This document shows positions 9,254 through 18,161 of a DNA stretch of 64,000 bases, piece by piece (position 1 is the stretch's first letter; every line of letters starts with the position of its first letter). The stretch spans positions 62,001-126,000 of the forward strand of contig NZ_JAIWJY010000001.1 in NCBI RefSeq assembly GCF_028829235.1, read 5' to 3'. The translations under genes were made by a program, and so were the position numbers. The DNA is from Tenacibaculum larymnensis (lineage in GTDB: Bacteria; Bacteroidota; Bacteroidia; Flavobacteriales; Flavobacteriaceae). The notes beneath the pieces were generated by a model. It did no database searches, had not been told where the DNA came from, and was given only the letters and a program-made list of their open reading frames with translations.

Positions 9254-10078
9254 ATGAAAAGTTTACAAAATTTAATATTCATTCTAGTTTTTGCAGTTTC
9301 TGCAATGGCAAATGCGCAACAAGACACACTTAAACTACAACGTGAAGCACGTGCTTTGTTACGAGAAGGAAACAAACTATATAACAAACAAAAGTTTAGT
9401 GATGCTGCTATTGCCTACCGAAAAGCCTTAGGTAAGAACAGCAAGTATGAAAAAGCAAGCTATAATTTTGGTAATACTTTATACCAAGAAAAGAAATACA
9501 AAGAAGCTGTAGAACAGTTTAAAGTAACTACTGAGACTTCAAAAGACAAAATGGCTCAGGCTGAAGCTTATCACAACATAGGTAATGCTATGATGGAACA
9601 AAAGCAGTATGAACAAGCTGTTGAAGCCTTTAAAAATTCTTTACGTAGAAATCCGAATGACGATGAAACTCGTTATAATTTAGCTGTTGCTCAAAAAGAA
9701 GCTAAAAAGCAACAACAAAACCAGAAGGACAACAAGGATAAAAACAAAGAAAAGAAGAACGACAAGAATAAAGATCAGCAAAAACAAAACGACAAAGACA
9801 AGAAGAACGACAAAAATAAAGATCAAAAAGGCGACGATAAGGACAAAAAGGATGATAAACAAGATCAGAAAAATGACGATCAAAAAAATCAACAAAAACC
9901 TAATCAAGATCAAAAAGACAAACAAAACCAAAAACCTAAACCTCAACAAGGTAAAATGACTCCCGAACAAATGAAACAACTTTTAGAGAGTTTAAATAAT
10001 GAGGAAAACAAGACGCAGAAAAAAATGAATGCGAAAAAATCAAAAGGAAGAAAAGTAAAACAAGAAAAAGACTGGTAA
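9254..10078 (+). CDS. batC: BatC, TPR protein with a charged low-complexity tail
   Basis: 274 residues: signal peptide (ends AMANAQQ), two to three tetratricopeptide repeats (about 35-145; ASYNFGNTLYQEKKYKEAVEQF and AYHNIGNAMMEQKQYEQAVEAF), then about 85 residues of Lys/Asp/Asn/Gln-only sequence built from repeating KDKNKD and DQKND units, ending in a short KMTPEQMKQLLESLNNEE motif that is typical of BatC. The TPRs imply protein binding in the periplasm. The biased tail (about 9700-9960) is coded by AAA/GAC/AAC-rich DNA that creates long false open frames on both strands. Confidence 0.92.
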   Translation: MKSLQNLIFILVFAVSAMANAQQDTLKLQREARALLREGNKLYNKQKFSDAAIAYRKALGKNSKYEKASYNFGNTLYQEKKYKEAVEQFKVTTETSKDKMAQAEAYHNIGNAMMEQKQYEQAVEAFKNSLRRNPNDDETRYNLAVAQKEAKKQQQNQKDNKDKNKEKKNDKNKDQQKQNDKDKKNDKNKDQKGDDKDKKDDKQDQKNDDQKNQQKPNQDQKDKQNQKPKPQQGKMTPEQMKQLLESLNNEENKTQKKMNAKKSKGRKVKQEKDW

Positions 10079-10129
10079 TTTTACCATTTTTAAAATCTTA
10101 TTTATTTTTAGACATTTTTGAAAATTAAC

Positions 10130-11893
10130 ATGAAGTTGAAAGTATACATATCGTTATTAGTTAGTTTTATAACATTTACCATTAATGCACAAGATGCTGC
10201 GTTAACGGCTACCGTTAGTAAAAATAAGTTAGGTGTAAACCAACGATTACGTATTGAGTTTTCAATCAACAAACAAGGAGCCGATAATTTTAAAGAACCT
10301 AATTTTACTAATTTTAAAATAGTTGGAGGTCCTAGTCAATCAGTAAGTCAATCTTGGATTAACGGTAAGGTTTCTTTCAATCAATCCTACACCTACATAC
10401 TACAGCCTAAAAGAAAAGGAGAATTTAATATCCCCTCTGCTAGTATTGAAATTGATGGAAAAACAATAAAATCAAACCCTATAAAAGTTATTGTTTTAGA
10501 TGCTGTTGACATTCCTAAAAACCCAAATGACCCTAGTTATATTGCTGAGCAAAATATTCATTTAGTTGCCGAAATTTCTAAATCTAAACCTTATGTTGGT
10601 GAAGGGATTTATGTAGAATATCGCTTATATTTTAGCGATAATGTTGGTATTTATGATAATGCCATAACAGAAGCCCCACAATACAATGGTTTCTGGAATC
10701 AAGAAATTAAACGTAACGGAATGCCTGTTAAAACAGGTACTTACAACGGTGAAACTTATCGTTATGCTGTTTTACATAAAGCCCTGTTAATTCCAACAAC
10801 CTCTGGTAAACTGACAATCGATCCTATGAAAATGGATATAATTGTGGCAGTTCCTACTGGAAGAGCCGACTTTTTCGGAAACGTAATTACACGTCAAGTT
10901 CGTAAAGAGTTTTCTTCTGCTAAGAAAATTGTTAACGCTCAGGCTTTACCTCTAAAAAACAAACCAGAAGACTTCACAGGAGCTGTAGGAGAGTTTTCTT
11001 TTGATGTTTCTTTAAGTAAAAATACCTTAAAAGCAAATGAATCATCAAAAATTAAAGTTTCGGTAAATGGTAAAGGAAATTTAAAACTTTTTGAACTACC
11101 AAAAGTTGAAACTCCTAAAGAACTAGAAGTTTATCAACCTGAAAGAAAAGAAAACGTTCGTATTACTGGAACTGGATTATCTGGTTCCGTTACTGATAAC
11201 TACACTGTTGTTCCTGAGTTTAAAGGAAAATATAGAATTCCAAAAACTAGCTTTTCTTACTTTAACCCTAAAGAAAAAGTATACCAAACTATCACTACAG
11301 ATGATTTATACGTTGATGTTTTAGAAGGAAAAGAAATTCCAACAAACTCTGATGCTAATACAGTAGCCAAACAAGAGGTAAAAGTTACAGGTAGCGATTT
11401 TAGATATATTCAAACAAACACCAATTTACAACCTGTAAAAACAGGTGACTTCTTTAAGTCAACCTTATTTTATATTCTTTTATTACTTCCTATTTTAGCT
11501 ATCCCTGTTGGAATTGTTATTCAAAAAAAGAAAGAAGAACGTGATAGTGATGTATTGGGTAATAAGTTGCGAAAAGCAGACAAACTTGCTAAGAAATACT
11601 TATCAGAAGCACAAAAACAATTAGGCAATAAAGAAGCTTTTTATGAGGCTTTAGAAAGAGCCTTACATAATTACTTAAAAGCAAAACTGGGTGTAGAAAC
11701 ATCTGACATAAGTCGTGAAAAAATTACTGATTTATTAGCTGACAAAAACGTTAATAAGGAAACCATTAATAGTTTTATTGAAGTATTTAATGATTGTGAT
11801 TTTGCTAGATATACTCCAATTACTAATGTGCAAATGAAAGAGGAATATGAAAAAGCAAAACAAGTAATAACGCAATTAGATAGACAGTTATAA
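10130..11893 (+). CDS. batD: BatD, periplasmic/inner-membrane protein
   Basis: 587 residues from the ATG at 10130 (MKLKVYISLLVSF), which begins a clear signal peptide ending INAQ; an in-frame TTG at 10118 is a worse start. Several Ig-like beta domains follow (KNKLGVNQRLRIEFSINKQG; KNTLKANESSKIKVSVNG), then a membrane helix around residue 450 (STLFYILLLLPILAIPVGIVI) and a cytoplasmic helical tail. The oxygen-tolerance BatD family is clear. It precedes batE with a one-base overlap. Confidence 0.92.
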   Translation: MKLKVYISLLVSFITFTINAQDAALTATVSKNKLGVNQRLRIEFSINKQGADNFKEPNFTNFKIVGGPSQSVSQSWINGKVSFNQSYTYILQPKRKGEFNIPSASIEIDGKTIKSNPIKVIVLDAVDIPKNPNDPSYIAEQNIHLVAEISKSKPYVGEGIYVEYRLYFSDNVGIYDNAITEAPQYNGFWNQEIKRNGMPVKTGTYNGETYRYAVLHKALLIPTTSGKLTIDPMKMDIIVAVPTGRADFFGNVITRQVRKEFSSAKKIVNAQALPLKNKPEDFTGAVGEFSFDVSLSKNTLKANESSKIKVSVNGKGNLKLFELPKVETPKELEVYQPERKENVRITGTGLSGSVTDNYTVVPEFKGKYRIPKTSFSYFNPKEKVYQTITTDDLYVDVLEGKEIPTNSDANTVAKQEVKVTGSDFRYIQTNTNLQPVKTGDFFKSTLFYILLLLPILAIPVGIVIQKKKEERDSDVLGNKLRKADKLAKKYLSEAQKQLGNKEAFYEALERALHNYLKAKLGVETSDISREKITDLLADKNVNKETINSFIEVFNDCDFARYTPITNVQMKEEYEKAKQVITQLDRQL

Positions 11894-12645
11894 TGAGAAA
11901 GCTAGTTATATATTTATTCTTATTTGTGTCAACAATTACGTTAGCACAAAACGCCAACGATTTATTTTCAAGCGCTAATTCTTTGTACAAAGAAGGTAAT
12001 TACGAAAAAGCTATTAAACTATATGAGCAAATAGAAGACGAAAACCTAGCCTCATCCGAAGTCTATTACAACTTGGGTAATTGTTACTACAAGCTTAATA
12101 AAGTAGCTCCTACTATTTATAATTACGAAAAAGCACTGCAACTAGACCCTTTGAATGAAGATGCTAAAAACAACTTAGTTATAGCAAAACGCTTAACACT
12201 TGATAGAATTGAAGCGTTACCTAAATCAGTATTTCAAAAATTCAATGAAAACTACTTACAAAAGTTTACCTATAACACTTGGGCTGTAATTACTATTGCT
12301 CTTTCTTTTATTGCTTCTATTTTATTTTTACTGTTTTATTTTGCCTATACTCCAAGTAAAAAAAGGACTTACTTTACAACAAGCATTATATCCTTTTTAC
12401 TTTTAATAACCTCTTTTGTTATTACATACACACAATATAACCAAGCTATAAATAATATTGAAGCCATTATTTATACTGAAGAAGTTACTGTTAACAATGA
12501 ACCTACCGATAACTCTAATGAAGTTTTCACAATACATGAAGGAACCAAGGTTAATGTATTAGATTCTGTAGACAATTGGAAAAAAATAAAACTAGCTGAT
12601 GGAAAAATTGGGTGGGTTAAAACTAAAATTTTAAAAGAACTATAA
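11893..12645 (+). CDS. batE: BatE, TPR and SH3b domain protein
   Basis: 250 residues: signal peptide (ends TLAQ), TPR repeats (about 22-100; YYNLGNCYYKLNKVAPTIYNYEKAL), two membrane helices (about 130-180), and a bacterial SH3-like domain at the C terminus (FTIHEGTKVNVLDSVDNWKKIKLADG, IGWV). The ATG overlaps the batD stop by one base, so the two are translationally coupled. It closes the bat operon. Confidence 0.9.
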   Translation: MRKLVIYLFLFVSTITLAQNANDLFSSANSLYKEGNYEKAIKLYEQIEDENLASSEVYYNLGNCYYKLNKVAPTIYNYEKALQLDPLNEDAKNNLVIAKRLTLDRIEALPKSVFQKFNENYLQKFTYNTWAVITIALSFIASILFLLFYFAYTPSKKRTYFTTSIISFLLLITSFVITYTQYNQAINNIEAIIYTEEVTVNNEPTDNSNEVFTIHEGTKVNVLDSVDNWKKIKLADGKIGWVKTKILKEL

Positions 12646-12683
12646 CATTTTAGCTTTAAAAAATTAATTACATTTGCCACTAA

Positions 12684-13001
12684 ATGAATAAAAAAATTAT
12701 CTTGAAATCTAAAATCGCCATCTTTTTTATCGTTTTGTTTGCGGGCATTATTGTTACGCCTTCGGTAATTACGTTGGTTGATAAAGATCAAGATATTACT
12801 ATTTTCTTAAATCTAAGTGAAGAAGAAGAAAACACTAAACATGTTAAGGTAGCTGAACTAAAAGCTCATCCTAACGAAGATTATACTTCTTTTTTATATA
12901 AGAAAATCCAAAAAAAGAAAAATGTTAGTTTTCAATCTAAAAACTACGTTTCACAATACCCAAAAATTCTTACCCCACCTCCCGAGTTTTTTACTGCTTA
13001 A
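12684..13001 (+). CDS. Small single-pass membrane protein of unknown function
   Basis: 105 residues with one hydrophobic helix (about 10-30; IAIFFIVLFAGIIVTPSVITL) and a short charged, probably periplasmic tail ending TPPPEFFTA. No known domain is recognised. The ATG at 12684 has a usual start context and codon use like its neighbours. It lies 38 bases after batE and may be co-transcribed, or may belong with the SulP transporter downstream (179-base gap). It looks like a lineage-specific flavobacterial protein. Confidence 0.7.
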   Translation: MNKKIILKSKIAIFFIVLFAGIIVTPSVITLVDKDQDITIFLNLSEEEENTKHVKVAELKAHPNEDYTSFLYKKIQKKKNVSFQSKNYVSQYPKILTPPPEFFTA

Positions 13002-13180
13002 TAATTTTTAAGTAAACACCTCCTACAAGAGGTTCTGAATAGAAAACCTGGAAAATATTTCAATACGCAGTAATAATACTATTGCTTCATTGAGACATTT
13101 TGAGTTTCTCTTAGTAAATCAATCATTTAAATTAAATACGCTCTAAATTTTTATTTGGAGTCTAAATAAACGCATATATT

Positions 13181-14761
13181 ATGTTTAAAACTATTAAAAG
13201 CGACTTACCCGCAAGTATTGTCGTATTCTTTGTTGCTTTACCTTTATGTTTAGGTATTGCTTTAGCTAGTGGAGCTCCTCTTTTTTCAGGTGTAATTGCA
13301 GGAATTATAGGAGGTACTGTTGTTGGAGCCTTAAGTGGTTCTAAAATAGGAGTTAGTGGTCCTGCAGCTGGTTTAGCTGCCATTGTATTAACTGCTATTG
13401 GCGCTTTAGGTGGCTATGAAAACTTCTTAGTAGCTGTTGTATTAGGAGGTATTATTCAAATACTTTTTGGAGTTCTTAAAGCTGGAGTTATTGGTTACTA
13501 CTTTCCTTCATCAGTAATTAAAGGAATGCTTACCGGTATTGGTATTATTATAATTTTAAAACAAATTCCTCATTTCTTCGGATATGATGCAGAGCCAGAA
13601 GGAGCTGATAGCTTTATTGAACCTTCAGGAGAAAATACTTTTTCAGCTATTTTAAGTATTACTGATAATATTACGATGGGGTCAATGGTTATCGGTTTTA
13701 TTGGGTTAGCTATTTTAATTCTTTGGGATAAAGTTTTAAGTAAAAAGGGAAAAATATTCCAATTAATTCAAGGTCCATTAGTAGCTGTAGTAATGGGAAT
13801 TATCTTTTTTACCTTAACACAAGGAAATGAAACATTCGCAATACAAGCATCTCATTTAGTAAGTGTACCTATTCCTGAAAGTTTTGATTCTTTCTTAGGA
13901 CAATTTACATTCCCTAATTTTAGTGCTATTACCAACTACGAGGTATGGGTAACTGCATTTACAATTGCATTAGTAGCTAGTTTAGAAACTTTACTTTGTG
14001 TTGAGGCTACAGATAAATTAGATCCAGATAAAAATGTAACTCCAACAAATAGAGAATTATTAGCACAAGGAACAGGAAATATTTTATCTGGTTTAATTGG
14101 AGGTTTACCAATTACTCAAGTAATTGTAAGAAGTTCTGCCAATATTCAATCAGGAGGTAAATCTAAAATGTCAGCAATTATTCACGGGTTATTCTTACTA
14201 TTATCTGTTATTTTAATTCCTACCCTATTAAATAAAATACCATTATCTGTATTAGCCGCAATTTTATTAGTTGTTGGTTATAAACTAGCTAAACCAAGCT
14301 TATTTAAACAAATGTTTGCCTTAGGATGGAAACAATTTGTTCCTTTTATTGTAACTGTTTTAGGTATTGTTTTCACCGATTTACTTACAGGGATTTCTTT
14401 AGGATTAGCAGTAGGAGTTTTTGTTATTTTAATAAAGAGTTATCAAAACTCTCATTTCTTACATATTGAAGATAAAAGTAACGGGATACATAAAATAAAA
14501 ATGACACTTGCTGAAGAAGTCACTTTCTTTAACAAAGGAGCTATTTTAAAAGAGTTAGATAGCTTACCTGAAGACACTCATTTAGAATTAGATGTAAGAA
14601 AAACTAGGTACTTAGATAATGATATTGTTGAAATTTTAGAGGATTTTGCATTCAAAGCAAAAGAAAAAAACATCAATATTAAACTTATTTCAGAACGCGG
14701 TGTTGTAGAAAACCCTGAAAGCTTTATTAAGTTCTTTAAACTTAGACCAAAAGCGGCATAG
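13181..14761 (+). CDS. SulP family anion transporter with STAS domain
   Basis: Inner-membrane SLC26/SulP transporter, 526 residues. It opens with the family's PASIVVFFVALPLCLGIALASGAP helix and SGSKIGVSGPAAGL, has about ten to twelve membrane segments to residue 430, and ends in a STAS domain (about 435-520; KIKMTLAEEVTFFNKGAIL). SulP proteins carry sulfate, bicarbonate or other anions. The immediately following beta-carbonic anhydrase points to bicarbonate or CO2 handling here; that is inference from context. It is preceded by a 179-base gap in which I see no clear promoter. Confidence 0.92.
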   Translation: MFKTIKSDLPASIVVFFVALPLCLGIALASGAPLFSGVIAGIIGGTVVGALSGSKIGVSGPAAGLAAIVLTAIGALGGYENFLVAVVLGGIIQILFGVLKAGVIGYYFPSSVIKGMLTGIGIIIILKQIPHFFGYDAEPEGADSFIEPSGENTFSAILSITDNITMGSMVIGFIGLAILILWDKVLSKKGKIFQLIQGPLVAVVMGIIFFTLTQGNETFAIQASHLVSVPIPESFDSFLGQFTFPNFSAITNYEVWVTAFTIALVASLETLLCVEATDKLDPDKNVTPTNRELLAQGTGNILSGLIGGLPITQVIVRSSANIQSGGKSKMSAIIHGLFLLLSVILIPTLLNKIPLSVLAAILLVVGYKLAKPSLFKQMFALGWKQFVPFIVTVLGIVFTDLLTGISLGLAVGVFVILIKSYQNSHFLHIEDKSNGIHKIKMTLAEEVTFFNKGAILKELDSLPEDTHLELDVRKTRYLDNDIVEILEDFAFKAKEKNINIKLISERGVVENPESFIKFFKLRPKAA

Positions 14762-14850
14762 AGCCTTAAAATACTTTACCAACAATATTCTTAAATGTGT
14801 ATTGTTAGTAATAATAAAAACGATATAAATAACTTATAAAAATATATACA

Positions 14851-15480
14851 ATGAAAGCGCACACTAAAGAAACTCAAGCTACAATGACTCCTGAAAAGTC
14901 ATTACAATATTTAAAAGAAGGAAACCAAAGATTTCAAAACAACTTAAAAGCTAATCGTAATTTATTAGAACAAGTTAACGATACAAGAGAAGGGCAATTC
15001 CCTTTTGCTACAATTTTAAGCTGTATCGATTCAAGAGTTTCTGCTGAATTAGTTTTTGACCAAGGTTTAGGAGATATTTTTAGTGCAAGAATTGCTGGTA
15101 ACTTTGTAAACGAAGATATTTTGGGTAGTATGGAGTTTGCTTGTAAATTAGCTGGTACTAAATTAATCGTTGTCTTAGGACATACTAGTTGTGGAGCAGT
15201 TAAAGGAGCTTGTGATAATGCTCAGTTAGGTAACTTAACTAAAATGTTAAGTAAAATTAAGCCAGCTGTAGAAGCTGTAACAGAACCTAAAGATGAAAGT
15301 TTAAGAAACTCATCTAATCTAGAATTTGTAAATAATGTTGCAGAAAAAAACGTACAATTAACTATTGATAGAATATTAAATGAAAGCGATGTATTAGCCG
15401 AAATGCATAAAAATGGTGAAATTATGATTGTTGGAGCTATGTATGATATCAAAGACGGCTCTGTTACTTTTTATGAATAA
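14851..15480 (+). CDS. Beta-class carbonic anhydrase (first copy)
   Basis: Zinc enzyme interconverting CO2 and bicarbonate, 209 residues. The zinc ligands are visible as CIDSR (Cys and the catalytic Asp-Arg pair) and GHTSCGAVKGA (His and Cys). No signal peptide is seen, so it is probably cytosolic. It follows the SulP gene by 89 bases, and a terminator follows it, so SulP and this enzyme form a two-gene unit that may convert imported bicarbonate. Confidence 0.92.
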   Translation: MKAHTKETQATMTPEKSLQYLKEGNQRFQNNLKANRNLLEQVNDTREGQFPFATILSCIDSRVSAELVFDQGLGDIFSARIAGNFVNEDILGSMEFACKLAGTKLIVVLGHTSCGAVKGACDNAQLGNLTKMLSKIKPAVEAVTEPKDESLRNSSNLEFVNNVAEKNVQLTIDRILNESDVLAEMHKNGEIMIVGAMYDIKDGSVTFYE

Positions 15481-15506
15481 AAAACATCCTCTATAATTAT
15501 TATTAT

Positions 15507-15544
15507 AAAGAGAATCTAAATCTAGTTTTAGGTTCTCTTTTTTT
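15507..15544 (+). terminator. Rho-independent terminator after the first carbonic anhydrase gene
   Basis: Stem 15507-15520 with 15527-15540 (AAAGAGAATCTAAA facing TTTAGGTTCTCTTT, one mismatch) runs into a T-tract to 15544. Confidence 0.85.
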
Positions 15545-15620
15545 ATTAACTTCGGTAATTATATTGCTTAATCCGGAAAGCAACTGTAAAAGACTCTTCC
15601 AACAAACAATTTATATATTA

Positions 15621-16247
15621 ATGAATCTATCTAAAATTTTTGAAAACAATAAAGAGTGGGTAAAAAACAAACTCTCTACCAATAAAGATTATTTTAAAAA
15701 ATTAAATGAAGGACAAAGTCCTGATTTGCTGTACATAGGTTGTTCTGACAGTAGAGTTTCCGCAGAAGATTTGATGGGTTCAAGTCCTGGTGAAGTTTTT
15801 GTACATAGAAACATTGCTAATATGGTACCTGCAATTGACTTAAATTCTGCTTCAGTAATTGAATATGCTGTTGAACATTTAAAAGTAAACCATATTGTTG
15901 TTTGTGGTCACTATTCTTGTGGTGGAGTTAAAGCCGCAATGCAATCTGCCGATTTAGGTTTGTTAAATCCTTGGTTACGTTATATAAGAGATGTATATCG
16001 CTTACATAAAGATGAGTTAAATAAAATAGAAGACGAAGATGCTCGTTACGATCGTTTGGTAGATTTAAACGTGCAAGAACAATGTGTTAACCTTATTAAA
16101 ACTGCCGCTGTGCAAAAAGCTTACAGAGATAGAGGCTTAAAGGTACACGGTTGGGTTTTTGATATTAAAACAGGGAACCTCATCGATTTAAATATCGATT
16201 TTGAACACATCTTAGAAGATATTATGGAGATTTACCATTTAGACTAA
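15621..16247 (+). CDS. Beta-class carbonic anhydrase (second copy, Can type)
   Basis: 208 residues from the ATG at 15621 (MNLSKIFENNKEWV), the usual start of Can-type enzymes; an in-frame TTG at 15564 would add a leader with no homology. Zinc and catalytic motifs are CSDSR and GHYSCGG, with the typical WLRYIRDVY and VQEQCVNL segments. It is a different subfamily from the copy just upstream and is separated from it by a terminator, so expression is probably independent. Confidence 0.93.
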   Translation: MNLSKIFENNKEWVKNKLSTNKDYFKKLNEGQSPDLLYIGCSDSRVSAEDLMGSSPGEVFVHRNIANMVPAIDLNSASVIEYAVEHLKVNHIVVCGHYSCGGVKAAMQSADLGLLNPWLRYIRDVYRLHKDELNKIEDEDARYDRLVDLNVQEQCVNLIKTAAVQKAYRDRGLKVHGWVFDIKTGNLIDLNIDFEHILEDIMEIYHLD

Positions 16248-16279
16248 AAAAAAGCGGATAAAAAATTATCCGCTTTTTT
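16248..16279. terminator. Bidirectional terminator between carbonic anhydrase and cvpA
   Basis: GCGGATAA (16254-16261) pairs with TTATCCGC (16266-16273), with A-run and T-run flanks, so it can stop transcripts from both converging genes. The right-hand T-run reaches the cvpA stop codon. Confidence 0.9.
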
Positions 16280-16808
16280 ATATTGTTAGTTGTATCTCTT
16301 TGCTGTTATCATTCTCTTGCTCTTCCTCGTCTTTTATAATTGAAGGAAAAATTGTTGGAGCAATCTTTTTTACTGGTTTAAATAAAATAGATTCTTCTAA
16401 ACTCTCCTCCTTTACAAACGGAATAGTATCATTCATTTTTCCGAAGAAAATAAAAATTACGCTTAAAATTAACCCAATTTTTAAAGCCCCAAAAACACCT
16501 CCTAAAATTTTGTTCAAAATTCCTAAAGCAGCAAAATCAGCTATTTTGGTTAAAATTTTTCCTAATAGTGCTATTGCTACAATTATTACCACAAAAGTTC
16601 CTGCAAAAGCCGCCAAAGAAATATACTTTTCATCCCATGTAACACTGTCTTTTAACCAATCTCCAATAAAGTATGAAAAGTGGATAGCTCCATAAACTCC
16701 TGCAACCAAAGCTACTAAAGAAGCAACCTCTACAAACAACCCTTTCATTAAACCTCTTACAAAGCCAAAAAGTAGTAATGCAGCAATAATAATATCAAAA
16801 GTATTCAT
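16278..16808 (-). CDS. CvpA family membrane protein
   Basis: 176 residues with four predicted membrane helices and the CvpA opening MNTFDIIIAALLLFGFVRG followed by LMKGLFVEVASLVALVAGVY. The last 40 residues are acidic and soluble. E. coli CvpA is needed for colicin V production and affects envelope traits; the precise role is unknown. It converges on the carbonic anhydrase gene through a shared terminator. Confidence 0.88.
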   Translation of the reverse strand: MNTFDIIIAALLLFGFVRGLMKGLFVEVASLVALVAGVYGAIHFSYFIGDWLKDSVTWDEKYISLAAFAGTFVVIIVAIALLGKILTKIADFAALGILNKILGGVFGALKIGLILSVIFIFFGKMNDTIPFVKEESLEESILFKPVKKIAPTIFPSIIKDEEEQENDNSKEIQLTI

Positions 16809-16864
16809 AAATATAAAAGCGTTCTACTGTAAAAATCTATGCTCAAATATACGTAACTCATTTG

Positions 16865-16872
16865 TATCTTTG
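16865..16872 (+). promoter_or_regulatory. -7 promoter element upstream of the 118-residue protein gene
   Basis: TATCTTTG matches TAnnTTTG. It contains the in-frame TTG at 16870, so that codon cannot be the start; the ATG at 16891 would have a leader of about 12 bases. Confidence 0.65.
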
Positions 16873-16890
16873 CTTTCTCAAAAAACACAA

Positions 16891-17247
16891 ATGACAAAAG
16901 AAGCCAACTTAAAAGAAAAATGGGATTTTGTAATAACTCAATTATCACAACAATTTGCTGATGGAGATGATCTCAATATTGATGGAGTTATTTATTTAAT
17001 TGGTGTTCAAGAATTAGGACAAGGACATCGTAAGTTTAAAAAAGACGAAAAGGTAAACCTTATGCATATTGCTATTTGTAAGCTATTAGAACCTTACGGA
17101 TACTATGAATTCGATTTTTTTGATAATGATGGGTGGCCCCATTATAAAACTCTAACTGAATTACCTAATTTAAAACCTGGTGAGCAATCAGTTTTAATGA
17201 AAGAAGCTATTATTAATTATTTTGAAGTAATTAACTTTTTTGATTAG
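16891..17247 (+). CDS. Conserved hypothetical protein, Bacteroidota type
   Basis: 118 residues, no signal peptide or membrane helix. Notable features are LNIDGVIYLIGVQELGQG, HRKFKKDEKVNLMHIAICKLL and an aromatic-acidic stretch YYEFDFFDNDGWPHY. I do not recognise a named domain. The start is set by the -7 element at 16865-16872. It overlaps the end of the convergent SDR gene by four bases, with no terminator between them. Confidence 0.75.
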   Translation: MTKEANLKEKWDFVITQLSQQFADGDDLNIDGVIYLIGVQELGQGHRKFKKDEKVNLMHIAICKLLEPYGYYEFDFFDNDGWPHYKTLTELPNLKPGEQSVLMKEAIINYFEVINFFD

Positions 17248-18038
17248 GTAACACTTAGCTTCCTGATCATTTTTGATAATAACTTAGGGAAAAAGCGCTT
17301 AGTATATACACCTAGCTTTTCTTTCACCCCTGCTATATAAACTTCTTCTTTTCTGTTTTTTATAGCTTTTAGCATAAATTCAGCAAACCTATCTGGATGT
17401 ATTCCATTAGCTGTGGCTGTATCCATGGTATTTTGTGGAGTACCATTTCCTGTTAATGCGTTTTTTGACACATTTGTAGTTACAAAGCCTGGGCAAACTA
17501 ACGTAACAGCAATATTATCTTTATAATGTTCTGCTCTCAAACTATCAAAAAAACCATGCAAAGCATGTTTCGTGGCAGCATAAGTAGAACGTAATGGAGT
17601 TCCTATTTTTCCAACAATACTTGTAGTTACAACAAAGTGTCCCGATTTCTTTTCAATAAAATGAGGTAGTAAAGCTTTTGTTAATGAAACTGTTCCTAAA
17701 TAATTAATATCCATTAAACGTTTATCTACTTTTATTGATGTATCTTTTACTAATGATCTCTGACTTATCCCTCCGTTATTTACTAAAACATCAACTCTTC
17801 CAAAAAATGAAATAGCTTTAGTTACCTTCTCTGGTAGGTTTTCATAATCTTCTAAATCTAAAGGTAAAATCATAACATTTTCAGGAACTTTGCAAAGTTT
17901 TTTCACTTCTCTTAAAAAGCTTTCATTTCTTGAAGATATAATTAACTTTGCTCCATAATTAGATAACGCAACAGCTAGAGATTTACCAATTCCTGAAGAA
18001 GCGCCAGTTACCCAAAATATTTGTTCTTTAAAGTTCAT
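17244..18038 (-). CDS. SDR family NAD(P)-dependent oxidoreductase
   Basis: Short-chain dehydrogenase/reductase of 264 residues with the Rossmann nucleotide motif TGASSGIG near the N terminus, NNGG in the middle, the catalytic Ser (TTSIVG) and YAATK (Tyr and Lys). The C terminus (AGVKEKLGVYTKRFFPKLLSKMIRK) is basic and amphipathic, like dehydrogenases that sit on membranes. The substrate is unknown. The nearest gene on the other side is a divergent thiol-disulfide protein. Confidence 0.9.
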   Translation of the reverse strand: MNFKEQIFWVTGASSGIGKSLAVALSNYGAKLIISSRNESFLREVKKLCKVPENVMILPLDLEDYENLPEKVTKAISFFGRVDVLVNNGGISQRSLVKDTSIKVDKRLMDINYLGTVSLTKALLPHFIEKKSGHFVVTTSIVGKIGTPLRSTYAATKHALHGFFDSLRAEHYKDNIAVTLVCPGFVTTNVSKNALTGNGTPQNTMDTATANGIHPDRFAEFMLKAIKNRKEEVYIAGVKEKLGVYTKRFFPKLLSKMIRKLSVT

Positions 18039-18161
18039 GTTTTCAAATAATTAAAAAATCGTTTGTAAAATACATAAGAAAAAATAAAAGTGGTACACTT
18101 CTTGGATAGAAGTTCGTAAATGACTAGTTTTAAAACCTTATTAATAACCCTTTAAAATATT

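Noticed and set aside
9680..9979. Long open frames on both strands over the batC tail
   Set aside because: They are shadows of low-complexity AAA/GAC/AAC codons; the products are one-sided strings of Leu/Phe/Val or Lys/Thr.
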